From NCBI GenBank assembly GCA_003490145.1, contig QULQ01000004.1:124001-188000 (forward strand): a stretch of DNA of 64,000 nt, written 5' to 3'. This document shows positions 8,721 through 17,369 of this stretch, piece by piece. The notes beneath the pieces were generated by a model that made no database searches, was not told where the DNA came from, and saw only the letters and a program-made list of their open reading frames with translations. The first letter of the stretch is position 1, and every line of letters starts with the position of its first letter. The stretch comes from Lachnospiraceae bacterium OM04-12BH. GTDB taxonomy: Bacteria; Bacillota; Clostridia; Lachnospirales; Lachnospiraceae. Position numbers and translations under genes: made by a program.

Positions 8721-8761
8721 TATCCAAAGATACGACTTAGTTTATGCAAAGGAGATCTTAT

Positions 8762-10048
8762 ATGAAGGCGTACAAAGATTTAAGTAAAGAAGAACTTCTG
8801 ACTTTACAGAAGCAGCTGAATAAGGAATATGAAGAGGCAAAGGCCAAAGGACTTAAACTGGATATGTCGAGAGGAAAACCGGCAGCTTCACAGCTCGATA
8901 TGGAAATGGATTTTATGAATGTTCTGAATGCTGACTCCATATTGAAGACGGAAGCGGGCGTTGATTGCAGAAACTATGGTATAATGGATGGTATACCGGA
9001 AGCAAGAAAGCTGATCGGAGATGTTCTGGGGGTTCCGGCAGATAATGTTATCGTATTTGGAAATGCCAGCCTGAATATTATGTATGATACAGTGGCAAGG
9101 TCTGAGATATTTGGTGTGATGGGAGAAACACCCTGGTGTAAGTTAGATAAGGTGAAGTTTCTCTGTCCTGTTCCCGGATATGACAGACATTTTGCGATTA
9201 CCGAGCAGTTCGGGATAGAAATGATCAATGTGCCCATGACAGAGGATGGACCTGATATGGACATGGTAGAGGAGTTGGTAAATACGGATCCGGCAGTCAA
9301 GGGAATCTGGTGTGTACCAAAGTACTCTAATCCGCAGGGATATACTTATTCCGATGAGACGGTAAAGCGGTTTGCAGCACTGAAGCCGGCAGCAAAGGAC
9401 TTCCGTATTTACTGGGACAATGCCTATGTGATTCATGATCTGTACGAAGAAAAAAAGGATACTCTGTTAGATATCATTTCAGAATGTGAAAAAGCAGGTA
9501 ACCCGGATATGGTATATGAATTCTGCTCTACCTCAAAGGTTACTTTCCCGGGAAGTGGTATTGCAGCATTGGCTGCATCAAAAGCCAATCTTGATTTCAT
9601 TAAAAAATTTATGACGATTCAGACGATCGGTTATGACAAGGTCAATCAGCTGCGTCATGTAAGATATTTTAAAGACGCAGAGGGAATGAAAGCACATATG
9701 ATGAAGCATGCAGCAATTATGCGTCCTAAATTTGAGGCGGTGTTCCATGTACTTGAAAGTGAACTGAATGGTCTTGGCATAGGCTCCTGGACAGAACCTA
9801 AGGGTGGCTATTTCATTTCCTTTGATGCACTGGAGGGCTGTGCAAAGAAGATCGTTGAGAAGTGTAAGGAGGCAGGTGTGGTACTGACAGGCGCCGGTGC
9901 AACCTACCCCTATAAGAAGGATCCAAAGGACAGCAATATCCGTCTGGCACCCAGCTTCCCGACACCAGAAGAACTGGCAATGGCGACAGACCTGTTTGTC
10001 CTTTGCGTAAAGATTGTCAGTGTAGAAAAACTGTTGAAAGAGGCGTAG
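8762..10048 (+). CDS. PLP-dependent aminotransferase, Aminotran_MocR (subgroup Ic aspartate aminotransferase-like)
   Basis: 428 residues. Pyridoxal-phosphate enzyme of fold type I. The catalytic lysine lies in [12 protein letters not shown]. The aspartate of the cofactor pocket is in [12 protein letters not shown], and the C-terminal arginine that holds substrate carboxylate is in [11 protein letters not shown]. The opening [15 protein letters not shown] and [11 protein letters not shown] are typical of the family PF12897, whose characterised members act as aspartate aminotransferases; exact substrate here is inferred. The ATG at 8762 follows AAAGGAGATC; an upstream ATG at 8744 has no ribosome site. 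Ten bases separate it from the Nudix gene. Confidence 0.88.
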   Translation: MKAYKDLSKEELLTLQKQLNKEYEEAKAKGLKLDMSRGKPAASQLDMEMDFMNVLNADSILKTEAGVDCRNYGIMDGIPEARKLIGDVLGVPADNVIVFGNASLNIMYDTVARSEIFGVMGETPWCKLDKVKFLCPVPGYDRHFAITEQFGIEMINVPMTEDGPDMDMVEELVNTDPAVKGIWCVPKYSNPQGYTYSDETVKRFAALKPAAKDFRIYWDNAYVIHDLYEEKKDTLLDIISECEKAGNPDMVYEFCSTSKVTFPGSGIAALAASKANLDFIKKFMTIQTIGYDKVNQLRHVRYFKDAEGMKAHMMKHAAIMRPKFEAVFHVLESELNGLGIGSWTEPKGGYFISFDALEGCAKKIVEKCKEAGVVLTGAGATYPYKKDPKDSNIRLAPSFPTPEELAMATDLFVLCVKIVSVEKLLKEA

Positions 10049-10058
10049 ATCATTTATC

Positions 10059-10595
10059 ATGGAAGAATTTCAGAGATTGTCCAGGGATCTTGTGCAGAAG
10101 GGTGCCATTATTGATTATTATCAGGACACGATTAAGGTTCCGAATGGAAATATTGTTAAGTGGGATTTTATCAAACATAAGGGTGCAGCAGCGGTGGTTC
10201 CAGTGGATGATAAGGGACGTCTTATCATGGTACGCCAGTACAGGAATGCACTGGATCGTTATACACTGGAGATTCCGGCAGGCGGACTGAATGGAGAAAA
10301 TGAGCCGACAGATCAGGCAGCACTTCGTGAGCTGACAGAGGAAACCGGCTATCATGCAGAAAAAATAGAATTGCTTCTCCGCATCAGGACTACAGTGGCT
10401 TTTTGTAATGAAAAGATCGATATTTATGTGGCAACAGGTCTGACACCTGGAAAACAGCATCTGGATGAGGATGAGTTTGTGACAGTGAAAGCGTACGATC
10501 TGGATGAACTTATTTCGATGATCCTTGATGGAACGATTGAGGATTCCAAGACAGTATCTGCGATCCTGGCCTATAAAGAAAAATATGTAAGATAA
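10059..10595 (+). CDS. nudF: Nudix hydrolase, ADP-ribose pyrophosphatase type
   Basis: 178 residues, normal for NudF. The Nudix box is seen as GG-LNGENEPTDQAALRELTEETGY at about residues 73-96, with the catalytic REL-EETG core. The preceding VRQYRNALDRYTLEIPAGG is the substrate-binding strand typical of ADP-ribose pyrophosphatases. The enzyme splits ADP-ribose to AMP and ribose-5-phosphate. In Bacillus nudF also lies upstream of spoIIM, which supports the assignment. The ribosome site is weak (GAGG inside the preceding gene end), suggesting coupling with the aminotransferase. Confidence 0.88.
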   Translation: MEEFQRLSRDLVQKGAIIDYYQDTIKVPNGNIVKWDFIKHKGAAAVVPVDDKGRLIMVRQYRNALDRYTLEIPAGGLNGENEPTDQAALRELTEETGYHAEKIELLLRIRTTVAFCNEKIDIYVATGLTPGKQHLDEDEFVTVKAYDLDELISMILDGTIEDSKTVSAILAYKEKYVR

Positions 10596-10616
10596 AGGAA
10601 AATTGCAGGATAAAAG

Positions 10617-10655
10617 AGACAGGCAGTGCATAGGTATATGTGCTGTCTGTTTTTC
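10617..10655 (+). terminator. intrinsic terminator after nudF
   Basis: ACAGGCAGTGCATA pairs with TATGTGCTGTCTGT using three G-T pairs and a short loop, then TTTTT. It overlaps the -35 part of the candidate sigma-E promoter of spoIIM. Confidence 0.75.
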
Positions 10656-10662
10656 ATATATT
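10633..10662 (+). promoter_or_regulatory. candidate sigma-E promoter for spoIIM
   Basis: GGTATATG (10633-10640), 14 bases, CATATATT (10655-10662). The sigma-E consensus is about GTCATATT and CATACAMT with 13-15 bases between. The match is partial, but spoIIM is sigma-E controlled in Bacillus. Confidence 0.4.
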
Positions 10663-10700
10663 AGACAAACATATGAGATCGGAAAAGAAGGGGAAGAAAT

Positions 10701-11321
10701 ATGCGGGAACGGATGGAATATATCAAACGAAGGCGGCTTTACAGAAGCTGTCTGCTTTATTTTCTGGCTGGAATCCTGGCAGGCATTCTGTTCATGTACT
10801 TCGCAGGACACGGTGCTGCAGGCACAGAGACATTTTTCAGAAAAAGTGTCCTTCTTGAGATGAGTTATGGAAAACTGGATAAGGGACAGTTTCTTAAATA
10901 TGAATTACCAAGGAGATTGCGTCCTGCAGCCTGTCTGCTTCTTCTTTCTACCACATGCTTTGGTTTTCTGGCAATCAGGCTTTACACTGTGATGAAAGGC
11001 TTCCTGGCAGGGCTTCTTTTCTCTGGAACAGTATTGGCTTACGGAGGCAGGGGAGTGCTGTTCCTGATCGTACTACTGTTCCCGCACCAGCTGCTCCTGC
11101 TGCCGGCCTTTTTTCTGCTGCTTTGCTTCTGTTATCAGATAAGCTGCATTTCAAGGGCACCGGAAGGCTGCATATGGCCGATATACACAGGACGGAAAAA
11201 GCAGCTCATTTCACTGCTGTTGATCCTCTTGTGGATCCTGTTCATCACAGTGATGGGCTGCTTTCTGGAATGCTATGTAAATCCCCTGCTGGTAGCAGAT
11301 GGGGTAAAGCTGCTTCTTTAA
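10701..11321 (+). CDS. spoIIM: stage II sporulation protein M
   Basis: 206-residue integral membrane protein. Hydrophobic segments are at about residues 15-35, 70-95, 100-120, 123-148 and 168-192, with the family pattern KGFLAGLLFSGTVLAYGGRG and LIVLLFPHQLLLLP. SpoIIM forms the DMP complex with SpoIID and SpoIIP, which drives peptidoglycan degradation and membrane migration during engulfment. The neighbouring nudF matches Bacillus gene order. Starts at an ATG after GGGGAAG. Its end is 18 bp from the end of the convergent DAHP synthase gene. Confidence 0.88.
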   Translation: MRERMEYIKRRRLYRSCLLYFLAGILAGILFMYFAGHGAAGTETFFRKSVLLEMSYGKLDKGQFLKYELPRRLRPAACLLLLSTTCFGFLAIRLYTVMKGFLAGLLFSGTVLAYGGRGVLFLIVLLFPHQLLLLPAFFLLLCFCYQISCISRAPEGCIWPIYTGRKKQLISLLLILLWILFITVMGCFLECYVNPLLVADGVKLLL

Positions 11322-11339
11322 AAGAGAAGTCGTGTCAGA

Positions 11340-12368
11340 TTATTCATATTCAGCAATATCATAAATAAGCTGCTCAGAATCTTCAAAGCCAAGGCAGGGA
11401 TCGGTAATGGATTTTCCATAGACACCCTCACCTACCTTCTGGCTGCCTTCTACCAGATAGCTTTCGATCATGACACCCTTAACGAGGTTATGGATATCGG
11501 GACTGAGCTTACGGCTGTGCATAACCTCCTTGATAATACGGATCTGCTGCTTGTACTGCTTGGAAGAATTGCTGTGATTGGAATCAATGATCGTAGCAGG
11601 ATTCTTCAGATCCCTTTCATTATAAAGCTGCAGCAGCAGATTCAGGTCTTCGTAGTGATAGTTGGCAAGGTTTTGGCCATGCTTACTGGTGGCACCACGC
11701 AGAACGGTGTGGGCAAGGTCATTACCGGTTGTATTTACCTCCCATCCACGGTAGATAAAGGTATGGGGGTGCTGGGCTGCATAAACAGAATTCAGCATAA
11801 CGGTAAGATCTCCGCTGGTAGGATTTTTCATGCCGGCAGGCACATCAAAACCGCTGACGGTCATACGGTGCTGCTGATCCTCTACGGAACGGGCGCCAAT
11901 GGCCACATAGGAAAGAATGTCGGAAACATATCTCCAGTTCTCGGGATAGAGCATTTCGTCAGCAGCAGTAAGACCGGAAACATCCATGGCATGGATCTGC
12001 ATCTTACGCATGGCGATCAGGCCTGCCAGAAGATCTGGTTTTTTTTCAGGATCCGGCTGATGCACGATCCCCTTGTAGCCCTCACCGGTGGTACGGGGCT
12101 TATTGGTGTAGATCCTGGGGATCAGGATCAGCTTATCCTTTACCTTTTCGTTGACCTTTGCAAGGCGGCTGACATAGTCACAGACAGCATCTTCATTATC
12201 TGCGGAGCAGGGACCGATGATCACAAGAAATTTATTGCTTTTTCCGGTGAGTACATCACGGATCTCCTGATCTCTTTCTTTCTTTAACGCAACAAGCTTT
12301 TCAGGAACAGGATACTGCTCCTTGATCTCGCTTGGAGTTGGCAATTTTTTCACAAACTCAAATGACAT
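11340..12368 (-). CDS. aroF: 3-deoxy-7-phosphoheptulonate synthase (class I DAHP synthase)
   Basis: 342 residues, typical for class I AroF/G/H. It condenses phosphoenolpyruvate and erythrose-4-phosphate in the first step of the shikimate pathway. Motifs seen: FLVIIGPCSADNEDAV, IPRIYTNKPRTTGEGYKG, ARSVEDQQHRM, GFDVPAGMKNPTSGD, and IDSNHSNSSKQ, all of the PEP and metal site. The start is ATG 12368 after GAGGAGGAAACT; a longer reading to 12395 has no advantage. It has its own promoter and is divergent from hisS. Another shikimate enzyme, the AroA fusion, lies 7 kb away. Confidence 0.95.
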   Translation of the reverse strand: MSFEFVKKLPTPSEIKEQYPVPEKLVALKKERDQEIRDVLTGKSNKFLVIIGPCSADNEDAVCDYVSRLAKVNEKVKDKLILIPRIYTNKPRTTGEGYKGIVHQPDPEKKPDLLAGLIAMRKMQIHAMDVSGLTAADEMLYPENWRYVSDILSYVAIGARSVEDQQHRMTVSGFDVPAGMKNPTSGDLTVMLNSVYAAQHPHTFIYRGWEVNTTGNDLAHTVLRGATSKHGQNLANYHYEDLNLLLQLYNERDLKNPATIIDSNHSNSSKQYKQQIRIIKEVMHSRKLSPDIHNLVKGVMIESYLVEGSQKVGEGVYGKSITDPCLGFEDSEQLIYDIAEYE

Positions 12369-12400
12369 AATAGTTTCCTCCTCTGATGTAAGCATTTGTT

Positions 12401-12429
12401 ATTATAATATAGAAAAAAAGAAAGCGCAA
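12401..12429 (-). promoter_or_regulatory. promoter of the DAHP synthase gene
   Basis: On the minus strand TTGCGC (12429-12424), 17 bases, TATAAT (12406-12401). The perfect -10 makes this a strong candidate. Confidence 0.75.
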
Positions 12430-12431
12430 GG

Positions 12432-12460
12432 TTGCAAAGCACCTGGAAACAGTGTAAAAT
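12432..12460 (+). promoter_or_regulatory. promoter of hisS
   Basis: TTGCAA (12432-12437), 17 bases, TAAAAT (12455-12460). It is almost back to back with the minus-strand aroF promoter. No T-box leader fits in the remaining 47 bases before the gene. Confidence 0.65.
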
Positions 12461-12507
12461 TACGGGGTATCATCTATCAAAGTATAAAAGAAAAGGGAGG
12501 CCGGATT

Positions 12508-13767
12508 ATGGCACTTAGTAAGAAACCGGTAACCGGTATGAAGGATATTCTGCCGGAGGAAATGAAGATCAGAGATTATGTGATCGGTGTGATCAAGGAG
12601 ACCTATGGTAAATTTGGATTTACTTCCATTGAAACGCCCTGTGTGGAAAATATAGAGAATCTGACCAATAAGCAGGGCGGAGAGAATGAGAAGCTGATCT
12701 TTAAAATATTAAAGCGTGGAGAGAAGCTGAATCTTGAAGCAGCAAAGGAAGAGAAGGATCTGGTGGACGGAGGTCTCCGTTATGATCTTACTGTTCCGTT
12801 AGTGCGGTATTACTCTGCACATGCCAATGAACTTCCGACACCCTTTAAGGCTCTGCAGATGGGAAATGTATGGCGTGCTGACAGACCGCAGCGTGGCCGT
12901 TACCGTCAGTTCATGCAGTGTGATATTGATATTCTGGGAGAACCCTCCAACCTGGCAGAGATCGAGCTGATCCTGGCTACGACAACGACTCTTGGCAGGC
13001 TTGGATTTTCAGGATTCCAGATCAGGATCAATGAAAGAAGGATCCTGAAGGCTATGGCAGCCTACAGTGGATTTGCAGAAGAAAGCTATGATCATGTGTT
13101 TATTACCCTTGACAAGATGGACAAGATCGGACTTGAAGGAGTAGAAGCGGAGCTTCTTGAAGATGGCTTCGCCAAGGAAAGTGTTGATAAATACCTGGAG
13201 CTGTTCAGGGGTATGGAGGCTTCTGAAAATGGTCTTGCCTATCTTGCCAAAAAGCTTGGTGATTTCCTGGATGAGGAAGTAAGGGAAAGCCTTCAGGAGA
13301 TCATGGAAAGTGTAAATTCTACCAAGAGTGCTGATTTTGAACTTGTATTTGATCCCACTCTGGTTAGAGGAATGTCCTATTATACCGGCACGATTTTTGA
13401 GATCGCAATGCCGCAGTTTGGCGGAAGCTGTGGTGGCGGCGGAAGATATGACAGGATGGTAGGTAAATTTACAGGAAATGATGTTCCCGCCTGCGGCTTT
13501 TCCATTGGATTTGAAAGAATCATCCTGCTTCTTATGGAGAATGGATTTAAGGTACCTTCTCAGCCTGAGAAGGCAGCTTTCCTGATCGAGAAGGGTGTGG
13601 CAAAGGAAGAGCTGTGCAAGGTGATCGCAGCAGCACAGGAGGAGAGAAAATCAGGAACGCAGGTGCTTGTTGTCAGGATGAATAAGAATAAAAAATTCCA
13701 GAAGGAACAGCTTACGAAAGACGGCTATACAACCTTCCGCGAATTCTATAAGGATCCTCTGAAATAA
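12508..13767 (+). CDS. hisS: histidine-tRNA ligase, short C-terminal domain
   Basis: 419 residues, class II aminoacyl-tRNA synthetase. Motif 2 is seen as RADRPQRGRYRQFMQCD, the HisA motif as LVRGMSYYTGTIFE, HisB as GGSCGGGGRYDRMVG, and motif 3 as GFSIGFERI, so catalytic residues for histidine are kept. The region after motif 3 is only about 75 residues, and the usual FAVILGE-type strand of the anticodon-binding domain is not evident. An in-frame ATG at 12322 is rejected; ATG 12508 follows AAGGGAGG and starts at the family N-terminus. HisZ is unlikely because of the intact HisA motif. Confidence 0.9.
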   Translation: MALSKKPVTGMKDILPEEMKIRDYVIGVIKETYGKFGFTSIETPCVENIENLTNKQGGENEKLIFKILKRGEKLNLEAAKEEKDLVDGGLRYDLTVPLVRYYSAHANELPTPFKALQMGNVWRADRPQRGRYRQFMQCDIDILGEPSNLAEIELILATTTTLGRLGFSGFQIRINERRILKAMAAYSGFAEESYDHVFITLDKMDKIGLEGVEAELLEDGFAKESVDKYLELFRGMEASENGLAYLAKKLGDFLDEEVRESLQEIMESVNSTKSADFELVFDPTLVRGMSYYTGTIFEIAMPQFGGSCGGGGRYDRMVGKFTGNDVPACGFSIGFERIILLLMENGFKVPSQPEKAAFLIEKGVAKEELCKVIAAAQEERKSGTQVLVVRMNKNKKFQKEQLTKDGYTTFREFYKDPLK

Positions 13768-13801
13768 ATTTGGAAGACTCCCATCGGCTCTGAGCTGCTG
13801 A

Positions 13802-13987
<186 letters not shown>

Positions 13988-14054
13988 CATGTGATACTCC
14001 TTGAAAAGAACAATGGGCAGGAGTACACTTGCCTGTAGAAAAGGAGAGAGGATC

Positions 14055-14309
14055 ATGATAAAGACAACATTAAAAATCGACGGAATGGCCTGCAGCATGT
14101 GCGAAGCACATATGAACGATCTGATCAGAAAGGTAGCAAAGGTAAAGAAGGTGGCTTCCTCTGCCAAAGCCGGAGAAACTGTAGTGATCAGTGAGGAAGA
14201 ACTGGATATTCCACTCCTTGGGAAAGAGATCGAAGGAATCGGATACAGGCTTCTTTCAGACAGCAGTGAGCCTTATGAGAAAAAAGGATTATTCCATTTC
14301 GGAAAATAA
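14055..14309 (+). CDS. small heavy-metal-associated (HMA) domain protein
   Basis: 84 residues. The HMA fold is shown by IKTTLKIDGMACSMCEAHMNDLIRKV with the metal-binding CxxC (CSMC) at about residues 13-16, and later EELDIPLLGKEIEGIGYRL. Such proteins act as copper chaperones or as detached N-terminal domains of metal pumps; no pump is adjacent, so the metal is not known. The C-terminal tail (about residues 68-84) is not part of the fold. ATG 14055 after AAGGAGAG is preferred over an in-frame ATG at 14001. A strong terminator follows. Confidence 0.8.
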   Translation: MIKTTLKIDGMACSMCEAHMNDLIRKVAKVKKVASSAKAGETVVISEEELDIPLLGKEIEGIGYRLLSDSSEPYEKKGLFHFGK

Positions 14310-14341
14310 AAGGATCAGAGAGGATCTGATGACTATGCCTG

Positions 14342-14384
14342 TGCCGCCTCTGCCAGATATCTGGCAGGGACGGCAATTTTTTTG
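14342..14384 (+). terminator. intrinsic terminator after the HMA gene
   Basis: Long hairpin: the palindrome CTGCCAGATATCTGGCAG flanked by TGCCG/CGGCA, followed by ATTTTTTT. The -35 of the glf promoter lies in its T tract. Confidence 0.88.
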
Positions 14385-14410
14385 CCCTTATCCGGTAAAT
14401 GTGGTACAAT
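14382..14410 (+). promoter_or_regulatory. promoter of glf
   Basis: TTGCCC (14382-14387), 17 bases, TACAAT (14405-14410) with TGG directly before it (extended -10). Confidence 0.65.
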
Positions 14411-14449
14411 ATGATATCAGAATGAAGAATAAAGGGGGACGCTCAGAGA

Positions 14450-15571
14450 ATGTATGACTATCTGGTAGTTGGAGCGGGACTTTTCGGTGCCGTATTTGCC
14501 TGTGAAGCCAGAAAAGCAGGAAAACAGGTGCTTGTTATTGATAAAAGAGATCATATTGCCGGGAATGTTTACACAGAGGATATAGAAGGAATCCATGTAC
14601 ACCGGTATGGTGCACATATTTTTCATACCAATGACAGGATGGTATGGGACTATGTGACAAAATATGCAGATTTTAACCGCTTTACCAACAGTCCGGTGGC
14701 TAATTACAAGGGGGAGCTGTACAGTCTTCCCTTTAATATGTATACCTTTAATAAAATGTGGGGTGTGGTAACACCAGAGGAAGCCGCACAGAAGATTGAG
14801 GAGCAGAAGAGAGAGGCCCATATCACAGAGCCGAAGAACCTGGAAGAGCAGGCAATCTCTCTGGTAGGAACCGATATTTATGAAAAACTGATCAAGGGAT
14901 ATACGGAGAAGCAATGGGGACGTCCATGCAGTGAGCTGCCGGCATTTATCATCAAACGTCTGCCGGTACGTTTTACCTTTGATAATAATTATTTTAATGC
15001 GCTGTATCAGGGGATTCCGATTGGAGGGTATACGAGGCTGGTACAGAATATGCTTGAAGGCATTGAGGTCAGGCTGCAGGAGGATTATCTGGAAGACAGG
15101 GAGCACTGGAACGGTCTGGCGGATCAGGTTATCTATACTGGTCCTGTGGATGCTTATTTTGACTACTGTTTTGGAACACTGGAATACAGAAGCGTGCGTT
15201 TTGAAACGGAGCTTCTGGATCAGATTAATTTTCAGGGAAATGCTGCTGTAAATTATACTGACAGAGAAACACCCTATACAAGGATCATTGAGCATAAATG
15301 GTTTGAGTTTGGAAAAGATGAAAAGGGAGAGGATCTGCCTAAGACCGTGATCAGCAGAGAATATTCTTCTGAGTGGAAAAAAGGGGATGAACCATATTAT
15401 CCGGTAAATGACACAAAAAATAACACCCTTTATGAAAAATACAAAAAACTGGCTGATAAGGAAGAAAAGGTGATCTTTGGCGGAAGGCTTGGAGAATACC
15501 GGTATTATGACATGGATGCAGTCATAGCAGGCAGTCTGAAGCTATGCAGGAAAATTTTTGGAGAAAACTGA
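14450..15571 (+). CDS. glf: UDP-galactopyranose mutase
   Basis: 373 residues, normal length. The FAD-dependent enzyme interconverts UDP-galactopyranose and UDP-galactofuranose for surface glycans. Seen: the dinucleotide-binding GAGLFGAVFACEARKAG at the N-terminus, then IDKRDHIAGN, HRYGAHIFHTND, and the mobile-loop region EKQWGRP, plus YTGPVDAYFDY and the C-terminal GRLGEYRYYDMDAVI. AAGGGGGAC precedes the ATG. It stands alone between its own promoter and the next gene's promoter; glycan genes manC and ugd lie 15 kb downstream. Confidence 0.95.
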   Translation: MYDYLVVGAGLFGAVFACEARKAGKQVLVIDKRDHIAGNVYTEDIEGIHVHRYGAHIFHTNDRMVWDYVTKYADFNRFTNSPVANYKGELYSLPFNMYTFNKMWGVVTPEEAAQKIEEQKREAHITEPKNLEEQAISLVGTDIYEKLIKGYTEKQWGRPCSELPAFIIKRLPVRFTFDNNYFNALYQGIPIGGYTRLVQNMLEGIEVRLQEDYLEDREHWNGLADQVIYTGPVDAYFDYCFGTLEYRSVRFETELLDQINFQGNAAVNYTDRETPYTRIIEHKWFEFGKDEKGEDLPKTVISREYSSEWKKGDEPYYPVNDTKNNTLYEKYKKLADKEEKVIFGGRLGEYRYYDMDAVIAGSLKLCRKIFGEN

Positions 15572-15591
15572 TAAAATAAGGGGTTTCCAAA

Positions 15592-15620
15592 TTGAATAAA
15601 ATACTGGAAAGTGATACTAT
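15592..15620 (+). promoter_or_regulatory. promoter of the diguanylate cyclase operon
   Basis: TTGAAT (15592-15597), 17 bases, TACTAT (15615-15620), about 60 bases before the start codon. Confidence 0.6.
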
Positions 15621-15681
15621 AGTACTAGGTGCAAAGATATGCTTGCAAGTGTAAATGTATAAGAAAAAGAGGGGGATCAGA

Positions 15682-17355
15682 ATGAGAAGACGGATCACTG
15701 AAATTCTGTTATATTGTCTTCTGCTGTCACTTGTGTTTGGAGGTATCAGCGTCCAGGCTGAAGAAAACAGAAAAGAAAGCGCAGAGGGGAGAATCCTTTT
15801 TATCAGTTCTTATAATTATGGGTGGGATACGGTACAGTCCCAGATAGAGGGTATTCAGGCGGGAGTCAGTGATGAAGCAGTGGTAGACTATGAGTTCATG
15901 GATACCAAGCGTGTCAGTGACGAAACGAGTGAACAGTTATTTTATGAGGGACTGAAATACAGACTCAGCAAGGTAGCACCTTATGATGTGATCATTTTGG
16001 GAGATGATGCAGCCCTTCTTTTTGCACAGAAGTACAGGGAGGAGCTGTTTGCAGAAATTCCCCTTGTATATGAAGGAGTCAATAATGAACAGCTTGCTTA
16101 TGAAATGTCAGAGGATCCATTGATAACTGGTGTTATAGAAAAGCTGTCAGTCGAAAAAAACATTGTCTTTGCGAAAACACTTCTGCCTGATGCGAAGAAG
16201 GTAGTAGCTATTCTGGATGACAGTGTGACAGGAAGGACTATCAGAGAACAGTTCTTCGCCTGTGAAGAAAAGTTTCCGGAGCTTACATTTTCTGAGATCA
16301 ATGCATCTGAACTGGGTACTGTGCAGCTGAAGGGGAAGATCAGACAGCTTGGAAAGGGAACAATACTGATTTATATCTGCATGACAGAAGACGAAAGTGG
16401 AAAGCAGTATTCAAGCAGGGAGGCAGTAAAACTGATCACCGGAGCGGCCACGGTTCCGGTATTCCGGATGATGGAAGAGGGGATCGGGGAAGGACTTCTT
16501 GGTGGCAATGTTGTTTCCATGAGAAAATCAGGAGAAGAAGCTGCCGGCATGGCAATGGATATCATCAATGGGAAGAACAGCGGTGAGATCGGAGTAGTGG
16601 GTGACAGTCCGAACATTTACTGTGTAGATGAGCTGGTTATGAAAGCCTATGGTCTTGACATGAAGATGCTTCCGGAAGGAACAAAGATCGTTAATTATCG
16701 TCAGCCCTTTTTCCAGAGAAATAAAGAGGTGCTGATACCGGGCGGTATCCTGATAGGTATGCTTCTTGTGGTAGTGCTGGTTTCACTGATCGATAATCTG
16801 CGCAGAAGGAGATTGTACAGGGAACTGGAGGAGGCAAGAGGGATTATGGAAAATGCTTCCAATCATGATTTCCTGACAGGGATCCCCAACAGAAGCAAGC
16901 TGATGACAGATCTGGAGGAACTGATCCGGAATGGCACACCGTGTACGATCTTTATGATCGATATTGATGAATTTAAAAAGATCAATGATACTTATGGACA
17001 TGCGGCAGGCGATGATGCACTGCGGGAGCTGGCAGCAAGGATGAAGATGCTTCATTCACAGATTCTGATGCCTTACCGCTATGCAGGTGATGAATTTATC
17101 ATTATAATCCAGAGTATACAGAGTAAGATCGTAGATAAGACGGCAATGCAGTGCAAGGAGCTGTTTGCCAAACCGTTTTCTCTGGCTGGAGAATTCAGAA
17201 GAGTTGGAGGCAGTATTGGAATTGCATCCTTCCCAAAGGATGCTTCTACACTGGAGGAATTAATCGAGTGTGCAGATTCTGCTATGTATACGGTAAAAAA
17301 GAGTGGGAAAAATCGTTTTGCATATTATGAGGGCGGGAAAAGTGAAGAGAAGTGA
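15682..17355 (+). CDS. diguanylate cyclase with extracytoplasmic ABC-substrate-binding-like sensor domain
   Basis: 557 residues. A signal/anchor helix at about residues 5-25 (ending VQA) is followed by a periplasmic-binding-protein-like domain of the ABC_sub_bind type (about 35-330, opening RILFISSYNYGWD). A transmembrane helix follows at about 345-367, then a GGDEF domain at about 395-550. GGDEF features: NHDFLTGIPNRSKL, MIDIDEFKKINDTYGHAAGD, and the active loop as AGDEF. The inhibitory RxxD site expected five residues before that loop is missing. It should make cyclic di-GMP in response to a ligand outside the cell; the ligand is unknown. ATG 15682 after AGGGGGATCAG is preferred over ATG 15655. 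Followed after 14 bases by the TPR/DUF4037 gene. Confidence 0.87.
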   Translation: MRRRITEILLYCLLLSLVFGGISVQAEENRKESAEGRILFISSYNYGWDTVQSQIEGIQAGVSDEAVVDYEFMDTKRVSDETSEQLFYEGLKYRLSKVAPYDVIILGDDAALLFAQKYREELFAEIPLVYEGVNNEQLAYEMSEDPLITGVIEKLSVEKNIVFAKTLLPDAKKVVAILDDSVTGRTIREQFFACEEKFPELTFSEINASELGTVQLKGKIRQLGKGTILIYICMTEDESGKQYSSREAVKLITGAATVPVFRMMEEGIGEGLLGGNVVSMRKSGEEAAGMAMDIINGKNSGEIGVVGDSPNIYCVDELVMKAYGLDMKMLPEGTKIVNYRQPFFQRNKEVLIPGGILIGMLLVVVLVSLIDNLRRRRLYRELEEARGIMENASNHDFLTGIPNRSKLMTDLEELIRNGTPCTIFMIDIDEFKKINDTYGHAAGDDALRELAARMKMLHSQILMPYRYAGDEFIIIIQSIQSKIVDKTAMQCKELFAKPFSLAGEFRRVGGSIGIASFPKDASTLEELIECADSAMYTVKKSGKNRFAYYEGGKSEEK

Positions 17356-17369
17356 ATGGAGGCAGAAAT

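Noticed and set aside
13988..14054. Hairpin TACTCCT/AGGAGTA between the eno remnant and the HMA gene
   Set aside because: The arms are short and the loop long, with no T tract; not enough to call a terminator or riboswitch.
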